Below the pieces are notes generated by a model. It made no database searches and was not told the DNA's origin. It worked only from the letters and a program-made list of their open reading frames with translations. From Microbacteriaceae bacterium PS02066 (lineage in GTDB: Bacteria; Actinomycetota; Actinomycetes; Actinomycetales; Microbacteriaceae), in assembly GCA_029959545.1 (NCBI GenBank), contig JASCPH010000025.1, positions 1 through 43,311 of the forward strand: 43,311 nucleotides of DNA. The letters are read 5' to 3'. The position numbers were made by a program, and so were the translations under genes. Shown here piece by piece: positions 1 to 6,963 of this stretch; position 1 is the first letter of the stretch; the number at the start of each line of letters is the position of its first letter.

Positions 1-106
1 AATTTAATCCGCGCGCCCCTGGGACCCGCTAGGAGCGGGGGGGCCGCGAACCGGCCGCGCCGATCGGCATCCGCGAGAACTCTCCCAACAGAAGGAGCCG
101 CCACTC
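1..106 (+). other. Intergenic leader of tsf
   Basis: This short stretch holds a small hairpin (CCCGCT at 25-30 pairing with AGCGGG at 34-39) and the tsf ribosome binding site at 92-97. No coding signal is visible. The end of rpsB would be expected just upstream, but I cannot identify its C-terminus here. Confidence 0.4.
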
Positions 107-934
107 ATGGCAAACTTCACCATCGCCGACATCAAGGCTCTGCGTGAGCAGCTCGGCACGGGCATGGTCGACACCAAGAAGGCCCTCGAGGAAGCCGACG
201 GCGACCTCGAGAAGGCCGTCGAGATCCTCCGCCTCAAGGGCGCGAAGGGCAACGCGAAGCGTGCGGACCGCTCGACCAGCGAGGGCCTCGTGGCCGCGCG
301 TGAGGTCGACGGCAAGGTGACGCTCATCGAGCTGAACACCGAGACCGACTTCGTCGCGAAGAACGAGCGCTTCATCGCTCTGGCGGACAAGGTCGTCGAG
401 GCCGCCGCTGCCATCGCCGCCGACTCCGTCGAGGCCGCCCTCGCCGCGCCGGTCGACGGCAAGACCGTCGAGCAGCTCATCTCCGATGAGGCCGCGATCA
501 TCGGCGAGAAGGTCGAACTGCGTCGCGTGCGCACCCTCTCGGGCGATCACGCCGAGGTCTACCTCCACAAGACCAGCAAGGACCTCCCGCCCCAGGTCGG
601 CGTCGTGCTGATCTACTCGGGCGACGACGCGGAGACCGCGCGGAGCATCGCGCAGCACATCTCCTTCGCCAACCCCTCCTACCTCTCCCGCGACGACGTG
701 CCCGAGGCCGACGTCGAGAAGGAGCGCGAGATCGTCACCGAGATCTCCCGCAACGAGGGCAAGCCCGAGGCCGCGCTGCCGAAGATCGTCGAGGGCCGCG
801 TGAACGCGTTCTTCAAGCAGGTCGCCCTGCTCGACCAGGACTACGCGCGCGACAACAAGCTGTCCGTCGCGAAGGTCGCCTCCGACGCAGGACTGACCCT
901 CACCGACTTCGCCCGCTTCAAGGTCGGCGCGTAA
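107..934 (+). CDS. tsf: Translation elongation factor Ts
   Basis: EF-Ts is the cytoplasmic guanine nucleotide exchange factor that regenerates EF-Tu-GTP. The 275-residue product has the N-terminal UBA-like module with the family hallmark [11 protein letters not shown] (about residues 17-27). It also has the [13 protein letters not shown] motif (about 78-90) that contacts the EF-Tu G domain. The C-terminal part carries the usual dimerisation-domain sequence. The ATG at 107 is preceded by a good ribosome binding site, AAGGAG at 92-97. The gene normally follows rpsB, which must lie upstream of the window. A strong hairpin terminator lies directly after the stop codon, so transcription is at least partly separated from pyrH. 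Confidence 0.98.
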   Translation: MANFTIADIKALREQLGTGMVDTKKALEEADGDLEKAVEILRLKGAKGNAKRADRSTSEGLVAAREVDGKVTLIELNTETDFVAKNERFIALADKVVEAAAAIAADSVEAALAAPVDGKTVEQLISDEAAIIGEKVELRRVRTLSGDHAEVYLHKTSKDLPPQVGVVLIYSGDDAETARSIAQHISFANPSYLSRDDVPEADVEKEREIVTEISRNEGKPEAALPKIVEGRVNAFFKQVALLDQDYARDNKLSVAKVASDAGLTLTDFARFKVGA

Positions 935-940
935 GTCGCT

Positions 941-976
941 CGAAAGGCCCGCATCGTCGTCGGTGCGGGCCTTTCG
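941..976 (+). terminator. Hairpin terminator after tsf
   Basis: A 13-bp perfect stem is formed by 941-953 and 964-976 with a 10-base loop. It starts 6 bases after the tsf stop codon. No long T tract follows, as is usual in high-GC actinobacteria. Confidence 0.75.
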
Positions 977-1015
977 CATGCCGTAGTTTTGACCCGACGA
1001 GAAGAGGACGCACAC

Positions 1016-1732
1016 ATGGACGAATCGACCGGGCGCCGTCGCGTCCTTCTGAAGCTCTCCGGAGAGGCCTTCGGGGCCGGCTCCCTCGGAGTCAACCCCG
1101 ACATCGTGAGCCAGATCGCTCGTGAGATCGCTGCGGCCGTCGACGAGGTCGAAATCGCGATCGTCGTCGGCGGCGGCAACTTCTTCCGCGGCGCCGAGCT
1201 CAGCCAGCGCGGCATGGACCGCGGCCGCGCAGACTACATGGGCATGCTCGGCACCGTCATGAACGCGCTCGCGCTGCAGGACTTCCTCGAGCAGGCGGGC
1301 GCCGCGACCCGCGTCCAGTCCGCCATCGAGATGACGCAGGTCGCCGAGCCGTACATCCCGCGTCGCGCGCAGCGCCACATGGCCAAGGGGCGGGTCGTGA
1401 TCTTCGGAGCGGGAGCGGGCCTGCCGTACTTCTCCACCGACACCGTCGCCGCGCAGCGCGCGCTCGAGATCGGTGCCGACGAGGTCCTCGTCGCGAAGAA
1501 CGGCGTGGACGGGGTCTACACGGCCGACCCCAACAAGGACTCTTCGGCGGTCAAACTCGACCGGATCACGTACAACGACGCGCTCATGCAGGGACTCAAG
1601 GTGGTCGACTCCACCGCTTTCAGCCTCTGCATGGACAATCGCATCGACATGCGGGTGTTCGGAATGGAGCCCGCCGGCAATGTCACGCGCGCCCTGCGCG
1701 GCGACGAGATCGGCACACTCGTCACGGCGTGA
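1016..1732 (+). CDS. pyrH: UMP kinase
   Basis: PyrH phosphorylates UMP to UDP with ATP, a committed step of pyrimidine nucleotide synthesis, as a cytoplasmic hexamer of the amino acid kinase fold. The product has the LLKLSGEAF phosphate-binding N-terminus, [10 protein letters not shown], the [12 protein letters not shown] helix and the [12 protein letters not shown] nucleotide-site motif, all typical of the bacterial family. I chose the ATG at 1016 (238 aa) because a purine-rich GAAGAGGA site lies at 1001-1008. An upstream TTG at 989 in the same frame would add a non-conserved stretch. It follows the tsf terminator and precedes frr, the widespread tsf-pyrH-frr-cdsA order. Confidence 0.97.
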   Translation: MDESTGRRRVLLKLSGEAFGAGSLGVNPDIVSQIAREIAAAVDEVEIAIVVGGGNFFRGAELSQRGMDRGRADYMGMLGTVMNALALQDFLEQAGAATRVQSAIEMTQVAEPYIPRRAQRHMAKGRVVIFGAGAGLPYFSTDTVAAQRALEIGADEVLVAKNGVDGVYTADPNKDSSAVKLDRITYNDALMQGLKVVDSTAFSLCMDNRIDMRVFGMEPAGNVTRALRGDEIGTLVTA

Positions 1733-1741
1733 CCTCCGCGT

Positions 1742-1757
1742 GCGGGGCTCGCCCCGC
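1742..1757 (+). terminator. Small GC hairpin after pyrH
   Basis: A 6-bp GC stem (1742-1747 with 1752-1757) with a CTCG tetraloop lies between the pyrH stop and the frr promoter box. It may be a weak terminator. There is no T tract. Confidence 0.35.
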
Positions 1758-1760
1758 CAC

Positions 1761-1766
1761 TAGACT
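1761..1766 (+). promoter_or_regulatory. -10 box TAGACT upstream of frr
   Basis: TAGACT lies 29 bases before the frr GTG, with ribosome binding site AAGGGAG at 1784-1790 in between. This looks like a normal leadered promoter using the same -10 word as the leaderless genes in this window. No clear -35 hexamer is visible. Confidence 0.5.
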
Positions 1767-1795
1767 CGAAAACTGCTGGATATAAGGGAGTTACC

Positions 1796-2350
1796 GTGAT
1801 CGCCGATGTGCTGACCGAAACCGCCGGACGTATGGAACGTGCCGTGGAAGCGGCCAAAGAGGACTTCTCGACCGTCCGAACGGGGCGTGCGAACCCGCAG
1901 CTGTTCCAGAAGCTGAGCGTGGAGTACTACGGCACGCCGACCCCGCTGGCGCAGCTCGCCTCGCTCAACAACCCGGAGGCGCGCACGATCATCGTGACGC
2001 CCTATGACAAGTCGGCGCTGAAGGCGATCGAGCAGGCGATCCGCGATATGCCCAACCTCGGTGCCAACCCGACCAACGACGGCAACATCATCCGAGTGAC
2101 GATGCCGGAGCTGACCCAGGACCGCCGCAAGGAGTACGTCAAGCTCGTGCGCAGCAAGGGCGAGGACGCGAAGGTCCACGTGCGCGGCATCCGCCGCAAG
2201 GCCAAGGACGAGCTCGACGCGCTGAAGTCCGAGGTCGGCGAGGATGAACTCGTGCGCGCTGAGAAGGACCTCGACGCTCTGACGCGGTCGCACGTCGACG
2301 CGATCGACGAGGCGCTCAAGCGTAAAGAAGCCGAGCTCCTCGAGGTCTGA
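1796..2350 (+). CDS. frr: Ribosome recycling factor
   Basis: RRF splits post-termination ribosomes together with EF-G. The 184-residue length matches the family exactly. The sequence has the conserved [11 protein letters not shown] helix (about 27-37), [12 protein letters not shown] (about 44-55), the ITPYD-like segment [11 protein letters not shown], and the basic C-terminal helical region RRKAKDEL with the [11 protein letters not shown] tail. The start is GTG at 1796, 5 bases after AAGGGAG (1784-1790). It follows pyrH and runs into cdsA with only 6 bases between stop and start, so the two genes are probably cotranscribed. Confidence 0.97.
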   Translation: MIADVLTETAGRMERAVEAAKEDFSTVRTGRANPQLFQKLSVEYYGTPTPLAQLASLNNPEARTIIVTPYDKSALKAIEQAIRDMPNLGANPTNDGNIIRVTMPELTQDRRKEYVKLVRSKGEDAKVHVRGIRRKAKDELDALKSEVGEDELVRAEKDLDALTRSHVDAIDEALKRKEAELLEV

Positions 2351-2356
2351 GAAGGC

Positions 2357-3385
2357 ATGTCCGACGCATCCGATGCCGCCGGGGTCGCACCAGAGAGTGC
2401 GACACCCGGGCAAGGAATGCCGCCGGGACGCGATCGTGTCGGGGCGGAACATCAGTCGCCGCCGATTCGTACGCGGCGGAACGAGTTCGAACTGCAGGTC
2501 GCACATGCGCGGGCCGAGTTCGAAGAAGCGAACGAGCGCATCAAACAGCGCACCGGCCGGGACCTGATCCTCGCGATCGTGATCGGGGTCGCGCTCGGCG
2601 CCGTGGTGGTGGTCGCACTCGTGTTCGTCAAGTGGCCGTTCCTGATCTTCGGCGCGGGTGTGGCGCTTCTGGGCACATTCGAGTTCGCCCGTGCGCTGCA
2701 GGCGTCGGGCCGCAAGGTCGACGTCGTCCCGCAGCTGGCGGGCGGGGTGATGATCCTGCTGTCCGCGTACTTCCTCGACCTCTGGCTCCACTGGGTGTCG
2801 CTGTTCGTCGCGGTCGTCCTCATCGTGGTGTGGCGTCTGCTCGGGCAGATGATCGCGCGAGACGGCAGAAGATACGCCGGCGTCGTCGACGACGTCCTGG
2901 CGGGGGCTCTTCTTCCCGTCTATGTGTCGTTCCTCGCGAGCCTTGCGCTGGTTCTGCTGCGCCAGGAGCACGGCGAGTGGTGGGTGATGGCGTTCCTCAT
3001 CGTCGCGATCGCCTCCGACACGGGCGCTTACGTGACGGGGCTGACCCTCGGCCGCCACCCGATGGCGCCTCGCATCAGCCCCAAGAAGACCTGGGAGGGC
3101 TTCGCCGGGGCGGCCCTTGCCGCCGTCGTCGCGGGGATCCTGCTCTCGTGGCTGATGCTCGGACTGCCCTGGTGGAGCGGAATCATCTTCGGCCTGGTCA
3201 TCCTGGGCACGGCGACCGCCGGCGACCTGGGCGAATCCATGCTCAAACGTGATCTCGGAATCAAGGACATGAGCTCCTGGCTGCCGGGGCACGGCGGTGT
3301 ACTCGATCGCCTCGACTCCATCCTCCCGTCCGCTCCCGCAGCGCTTGCTCTGTTCTATCTGCTGACACCTCTGGCGGTCTCATGA
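2357..3385 (+). CDS. cdsA: Phosphatidate cytidylyltransferase
   Basis: CdsA is the integral membrane enzyme that makes CDP-diacylglycerol from phosphatidic acid and CTP, the precursor of all phospholipids. The 342-aa product has a hydrophilic N-terminal extension of about 65 residues, longer than in enterobacteria. About eight hydrophobic segments follow. The C-terminal CDS signature lies around residues 285-325 (GDLGESMLKRDLGIKD, then LPGHGGVLDRLDS). The acidic motif GDLGESMLKRD and the final DRLDS are the metal and substrate-binding parts of the family signature. Its stop overlaps the next start as ATGA at 3382-3385, indicating translational coupling. Confidence 0.95.
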   Translation: MSDASDAAGVAPESATPGQGMPPGRDRVGAEHQSPPIRTRRNEFELQVAHARAEFEEANERIKQRTGRDLILAIVIGVALGAVVVVALVFVKWPFLIFGAGVALLGTFEFARALQASGRKVDVVPQLAGGVMILLSAYFLDLWLHWVSLFVAVVLIVVWRLLGQMIARDGRRYAGVVDDVLAGALLPVYVSFLASLALVLLRQEHGEWWVMAFLIVAIASDTGAYVTGLTLGRHPMAPRISPKKTWEGFAGAALAAVVAGILLSWLMLGLPWWSGIIFGLVILGTATAGDLGESMLKRDLGIKDMSSWLPGHGGVLDRLDSILPSAPAALALFYLLTPLAVS

Positions 3386-3999
3386 CAGTCCACGACGAAT
3401 CCGCGCTCGAGCAGCGCAGTGACGACACGGCGCTCTCCGCCTCGTCGCATCACAACGCGTTCCCTCGTGTGCAGGGGCGGGCCAAGGGCTACGACCCTGC
3501 CGCCGTGGATGCCTTCCTCGCGCGTGCACGGGAGGCCTTCGAGTCCGATGCGCCCGGCGAGACGGCGGTCGGCGCATCCGACGTCCGTTACGTGTCGTTC
3601 GCGCTCGTGCGCGGCGGGTACGCGATCGGGCCAGTGGATGCCGCCCTCGGTCGTGTCGAGGACGCGTTCGCCGCGCAGGAGCGTCAGCAGACGATCGCCC
3701 GCCTGGGCGCACGGGCCTGGGTGCAGCAGCAGCGTGAGGACGCACAGGTCGTCCTCGACCGACTGGGACGCGAGCGCAGACACCGCTTCGACCGCGTCTC
3801 GGTCGTCCACTACGGGTATCGCGTCGAGGAAGTCGACCTCGTGGCCGATCGGATCGCGGGCTACCTCACTGACGGCACGGGACTCACCGTCGAGCAGGTG
3901 CGGTCGGTCGCGTTCCGGATGCAACGCGGGGGATACCGCGAGACCCAGGTGGATGCGGTGCTCGATGCCGTCGTCGAGATCATGCTGGCGGTCGGTTGA
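3382..3999 (+). CDS. DivIVA-like repeat protein
   Basis: The 205-residue acidic protein contains about four copies of a motif resembling the N-terminal membrane-binding DivIVA segment. Their pattern is F-x-V-x(3)-GY-x(4)-VD-x(2)-L. They centre near residues 27-52 (RAKGYDPAAVDAFLARAREAF), 72-98 (RGGYAIGPVDAALGRVEDAF), 136-158 (HYGYRVEEVDLVADRI) and 172-198 (RGGYRETQVDAVLDAVVEIM). Long coiled-coil parts of true DivIVA/Wag31 are missing, so it is not the polar growth scaffold. DivIVA motifs bind curved membrane, so a peripheral membrane role is an inference. It is translationally coupled to cdsA (ATGA overlap), which hints at phospholipid or envelope work. The precise function is unknown. Confidence 0.75.
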   Translation: MTVHDESALEQRSDDTALSASSHHNAFPRVQGRAKGYDPAAVDAFLARAREAFESDAPGETAVGASDVRYVSFALVRGGYAIGPVDAALGRVEDAFAAQERQQTIARLGARAWVQQQREDAQVVLDRLGRERRHRFDRVSVVHYGYRVEEVDLVADRIAGYLTDGTGLTVEQVRSVAFRMQRGGYRETQVDAVLDAVVEIMLAVG

Positions 4000-4043
4000 A
4001 CGACGCCGGGCGTGCTCGCATGGCGTTCTCAGGACCAAATCGT

Positions 4044-4049
4044 TACAAT
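4044..4049 (+). promoter_or_regulatory. -10 box TACAAT of the transglycosylase-like gene
   Basis: TACAAT, one of the best -10 matches in the window, ends 9 bases before GTG 4059. The spacing predicts a start site a few bases before, or at, the start codon, so the mRNA is leaderless or nearly so. GGGAG at 4051-4055 lies too close to the start to be an ordinary ribosome binding site. Confidence 0.5.
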
Positions 4050-4058
4050 CGGGAGATC

Positions 4059-4742
4059 GTGACTTCCGGAGATGACACCCGAAACCCGGCGCCGCTGACC
4101 CGACGGTCCGCTCGAGCGCTGGTGGCTCCGGCCTCGGCACCCGCTTCGAAGGCCGTGTCGAACGCGCGCTGGTCGCGCCGTCGCGGAGTCGTGGGCGTGT
4201 TCGCCGGAGTCGCTGCACTGGCTTTCGCCGCGGCATCCGTCGGACCTGCGGCGTTCGCTCTCACCGAGAGTGCACCCGCTCCGTCGGAGGCTGAAACGGT
4301 CTATTCGAGCACGCTCGGTGATGCGCAGAGTCTCGTCGTCGCGTCGGGGGCGGTCGTGACCCTCGACCGCGACTCGTACAGCGCGTTCGAGAAGCCGAAA
4401 CCACCGCCCGAGCCCGAGCCCAAGGTCGCTGCGGCCTCGCCCGCGACCCCGTTCTACTCGGGTGGCGGAGCCCCCTCCGAATGGATGGCAGCCGCAGGGA
4501 TCGCCGAGAGCGACTGGGGCTACGTCGACTACATCGTCTCCAAGGAGAGCGGCTGGAACCCGAACGCTACCAACCGAAGCTCGGGGGCATGCGGCCTCGT
4601 GCAGGCGCTGCCGTGCAGCAAGGTTCCCGGCAACGGATACGAGCCCGTCGACAACCTGCGTTGGGCCACCGGATACGCCGTCGGTCGGTACGGCAGCTGG
4701 GCGGGCGCGTACGCGTTCTGGGTCAACAACCACTGGTGGTGA
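4059..4742 (+). CDS. Secreted lytic-transglycosylase-like protein
   Basis: The product (227 aa from GTG 4059) has an N-terminal basic region and one hydrophobic segment at about residues 42-64 ending in small residues, a membrane anchor or signal peptide. A Pro/Glu-rich linker follows (KPPPEPEP). The C-terminal domain of about 85 residues resembles the aggregation-promoting-factor / SLT lysozyme-like fold. In it YIVSKESGWNPNATN carries the likely catalytic Glu163, and GACGLVQALPCSK, GNGYEPVDNLRWATGY and the terminal WVNNHWW follow. Such proteins cleave peptidoglycan glycan strands outside the cell. A longer reading from TTG 3996 is possible but would overlap the DivIVA-like gene and its stop codon. 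The TACAAT box supports 4059. Confidence 0.8.
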   Translation: MTSGDDTRNPAPLTRRSARALVAPASAPASKAVSNARWSRRRGVVGVFAGVAALAFAAASVGPAAFALTESAPAPSEAETVYSSTLGDAQSLVVASGAVVTLDRDSYSAFEKPKPPPEPEPKVAAASPATPFYSGGGAPSEWMAAAGIAESDWGYVDYIVSKESGWNPNATNRSSGACGLVQALPCSKVPGNGYEPVDNLRWATGYAVGRYGSWAGAYAFWVNNHWW

Positions 4743-5032
4743 CCGTGGCGCGATCGCGTCGACGGCGGCCCGCGCAGACCGGCTCCGAGGAGTCGTTCCA
4801 GCGCCTGCTGGCCGGGTGGAAGCGGACGGAGTCTCGCGGCGGACGCGAGTGGACGGTACAGCCGATCTCAGCGGTGCAGGCGGCCAAGGAGTACACCTGT
4901 CCCGGTTGTCACCGCGTGATTCCCGCGGGAACCGCGCACCTCGTCGTGTGGCGTGCGGACGGTGTCATGGGTGACGCCGCCGACCTCGCAGCTCGGCGGC
5001 ACTGGCATTCTCACTGTTGGAAGGTGGCGTGA
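4739..5032 (+). CDS. Small zinc-ribbon-like protein
   Basis: This 97-residue protein begins with a basic stretch (ARSRRRRP). It then carries CPGC near residue 57 and a C-terminal H-W-H-S-H-C, a probable zinc site of CxxC plus His/Cys type. Similar small proteins in actinobacteria are often labelled ATP/GTP-binding, but I see no nucleotide motif. The function is unknown. The start GTG 4739 overlaps the upstream stop (GTGA), and other GTGs at 4736 and 4745 are possible. Its own stop overlaps the start of the hydrolase (TGATG at 5030-5034), so the pair is translationally coupled. Confidence 0.75.
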   Translation: MTVARSRRRRPAQTGSEESFQRLLAGWKRTESRGGREWTVQPISAVQAAKEYTCPGCHRVIPAGTAHLVVWRADGVMGDAADLAARRHWHSHCWKVA

Positions 5033-5754
5033 TGGCTGAGATCCGTGGTGCGAGTGTGCTTCCGGCGCGGCGCGAGGACATCGTCCTGCGCACGGCGGAC
5101 GGACTCGAACTCGTCGGGGAGTTGGCGCTCCCGCTCGAAAAGGAGCCGGTCGCCACTCTTGTGACGCTTCATCCGCTGCCCACCCACGGCGGCTTCATGG
5201 ACTCGCACATCCTCCGCAAGGCCGCGGCACGGCTGCCCGCCCTTGCAGACCTGGCTGTTCTCCGCTTCAACACGCGGGGCACCTCGTCGCCGCGCGGGCG
5301 AAGCGACGGTCGATTCGAAGAGGGGATCGGCGAGAGCGCCGACGTCGCCGCGGCGATGGATTTCGTCGCGGAGCGCGCACTGCCGCATCCGTGGCTCGTC
5401 GGCTGGTCGTTCGGCACGGAGCTCGCGCTCAAGTACGGCAGGGAGCATCCTGTCGACGGCGCCATCCTCCTCTCGCCTCCGCTGCATCGAGCCACGGAGG
5501 GCGATGTTGCCGCCTGGCAGGGCGATCCTCGACGACTGGTCGCGCTGATCCCCGAGTTCGACGACTATCTGCGCCCCGACGAGGCGCGTCGCCGGTTCGC
5601 GTCGGTCCCTGACATGACCCTGATCCCCGTGGAGGGCGGAAAGCACCTGTGGGTGGGGGAGGCGCAGACCCGTCGTGTCCTGGGCGAGATCGTGGAGATC
5701 GTCAATCCTGCGGCCGCGCCTCTGCCGACCGATTGGGACGGGCCGACGCTCTGA
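5032..5754 (+). CDS. Alpha/beta hydrolase
   Basis: The 240-aa protein has the hydrolase fold order: HPLPTHGG (oxyanion region, about 46-53), RFNTRGTSSPRG, the nucleophile elbow GWSFG with Ser126, ILLSPPLH, and the terminal catalytic histidine in GGKHLWVG (His205). It resembles the dienelactone hydrolase / short acyl-peptidase-like group that has no lid domain. No signal peptide is visible, so it is probably cytoplasmic. The substrate is unknown. The ATG at 5032 overlaps the stop of the zinc-ribbon gene. The stop at 5754 abuts the stop of the convergent permease gene with no spacer. Confidence 0.85.
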   Translation: MAEIRGASVLPARREDIVLRTADGLELVGELALPLEKEPVATLVTLHPLPTHGGFMDSHILRKAAARLPALADLAVLRFNTRGTSSPRGRSDGRFEEGIGESADVAAAMDFVAERALPHPWLVGWSFGTELALKYGREHPVDGAILLSPPLHRATEGDVAAWQGDPRRLVALIPEFDDYLRPDEARRRFASVPDMTLIPVEGGKHLWVGEAQTRRVLGEIVEIVNPAAAPLPTDWDGPTL

Positions 5755-6810
5755 TCAGCGCTCGTTCATGCGCGGGACGATCACCTGTCGATAGATGATC
5801 AGGATGCTCGCGGCGACCGGGATCGCGACGAGAGCGCCGAGGAGTCCGAGCAGCGACCCGCCCGCGAGGGCCGCGATCACGACCACCGCGCCGGGGACGG
5901 CGACGGCGCGACTCATGATGCGCGGCGACACCAGGTACGCCTCGAGCTGCATGTAGATGACGTACCAGATGGCCGCTGTGAGCGCGGTCGTCGGCGACCC
6001 GAGCCCGGGGATGAGGCAGGTCAGGACGATGATGACCGAGCCGGTCAGCGTTCCGACCAGGGGGATGAGCGAGAAGAAGAACGCGATCACGGCCAGGACG
6101 GCCGGGAACGGCGCCTGGATGATCGTCAGGAAGATCGCGCTCAACACCCCGTTGATCACGCCGAGACTGACCTGTCCCATGACGTAGTAGCCGACGGAGT
6201 CGGTGATCTGCTCGGACAGCTCGATGAAGCGCGGACGGCGCGACGCGGGGACGAGGCTGTAGACCGCGGCCTTGAGGTTCGGCGTCGACGCCGTGAAGTA
6301 GATCGTGAGGATCAGGACGATGAAGGCGCCGGTCAAGCCGCCGAGGAACGCAAGGCTCGCGTTGATGACGCCGCCGGTGATGTTGCCCCAGTTCGACAGA
6401 GCCCAGTCCTGCACATTCGTCACGGTGTCGTCGATGGTGCTGTCCTGGATGCCCGGGAACACCGAGTGGATCCAGTTCTTGACGTCCTGCCACGACGTGC
6501 TCTGCAGGAATCGCGTGACCTCCTCGACCAGCTGGCTGACCTGACTCACGATGATCGGCACGACCATCCAGACGATGCCGGCGAAGATCGCGAGGACGCC
6601 GAGGACGGTCACCAGCACGGCGGACCAGCGCGGCAGGCGCCGTCTGGTCAGCCACGCCACCACGGGCTCGAGGCCGAGCGAGAGGAAGAGCGCCGTTCCG
6701 ATGTACAGCAGGATCGTCGACAGGGTCTGCACACTGCCGATGAGCAGAAGCCCCAGGCCGACGCCGAGCGTGCCGATGAAGGCGATGCGGAACGGGTTGT
6801 GGAGCTTCAC
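5755..6810 (-). CDS. AI-2E family transporter
   Basis: This 351-aa polytopic membrane protein belongs to the AI-2E (DUF20, YdiK/PerM-like) superfamily. It has about eight hydrophobic segments, an amphipathic middle region (residues about 85-150), and the conserved C-terminal block around IPLVGTLTGSVIIVLTCLIPG, then LEAYLVSPRIMSRAVAVPGAVVVIAALAGGSLLGLLGALVAIPVAA split over two helices. Members export diverse small solutes or act as cation antiporters, and the substrate cannot be read from sequence. GTG 6810 is chosen because GAGGAGG lies just upstream and the protein then starts directly before the first membrane helix. It is divergent from the membrane/lipobox gene. Confidence 0.9.
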   Translation of the reverse strand: MKLHNPFRIAFIGTLGVGLGLLLIGSVQTLSTILLYIGTALFLSLGLEPVVAWLTRRRLPRWSAVLVTVLGVLAIFAGIVWMVVPIIVSQVSQLVEEVTRFLQSTSWQDVKNWIHSVFPGIQDSTIDDTVTNVQDWALSNWGNITGGVINASLAFLGGLTGAFIVLILTIYFTASTPNLKAAVYSLVPASRRPRFIELSEQITDSVGYYVMGQVSLGVINGVLSAIFLTIIQAPFPAVLAVIAFFFSLIPLVGTLTGSVIIVLTCLIPGLGSPTTALTAAIWYVIYMQLEAYLVSPRIMSRAVAVPGAVVVIAALAGGSLLGLLGALVAIPVAASILIIYRQVIVPRMNER

Positions 6811-6912
6811 AGTGCCTCCTCGAGGAGCGGAACGTGCTGCACACACGATACGGGGGACGTCCCTGTAGAGGCGGCAGCGACCCCCTCTCGCGCAACACAC
6901 AGGCGTCTCGGC

Positions 6913-6918
6913 TAGTCT
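6913..6918 (+). promoter_or_regulatory. -10 box TAGTCT and leader of the membrane/lipobox gene
   Basis: TAGTCT predicts a start site near 6925. That excludes ATG 6922 and gives a leader of about 40 bases containing GGAGGA at 6951-6956, spaced 7 bases from GTG 6964. This decides the start of the following gene. Confidence 0.5.
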
Positions 6919-6963
6919 CGAATGTCGGATCGTTCCGCTCCGCGGGCATGGGAGGAAGATTTC

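Noticed and set aside
29..1378. Long minus-strand open frame of 449 codons over tsf and pyrH
   Set aside because: It is the reverse shadow of two conserved genes. Its translation is low-complexity and lacks recognisable domains, a typical effect of high GC.
1760..3292. Minus-strand open frame of 510 codons over frr and cdsA
   Set aside because: It is opposite two conserved coding genes and rich in Arg/Asp/His as expected of a shadow frame. It has no motif or ribosome binding site.
6922..6963. ATG at 6922 as the start of the membrane/lipobox gene
   Set aside because: It is only 3 bases from the TAGTCT box, so it would not be transcribed. GTG 6964 has GGAGGA at the right distance and puts the first helix at the N-terminus.
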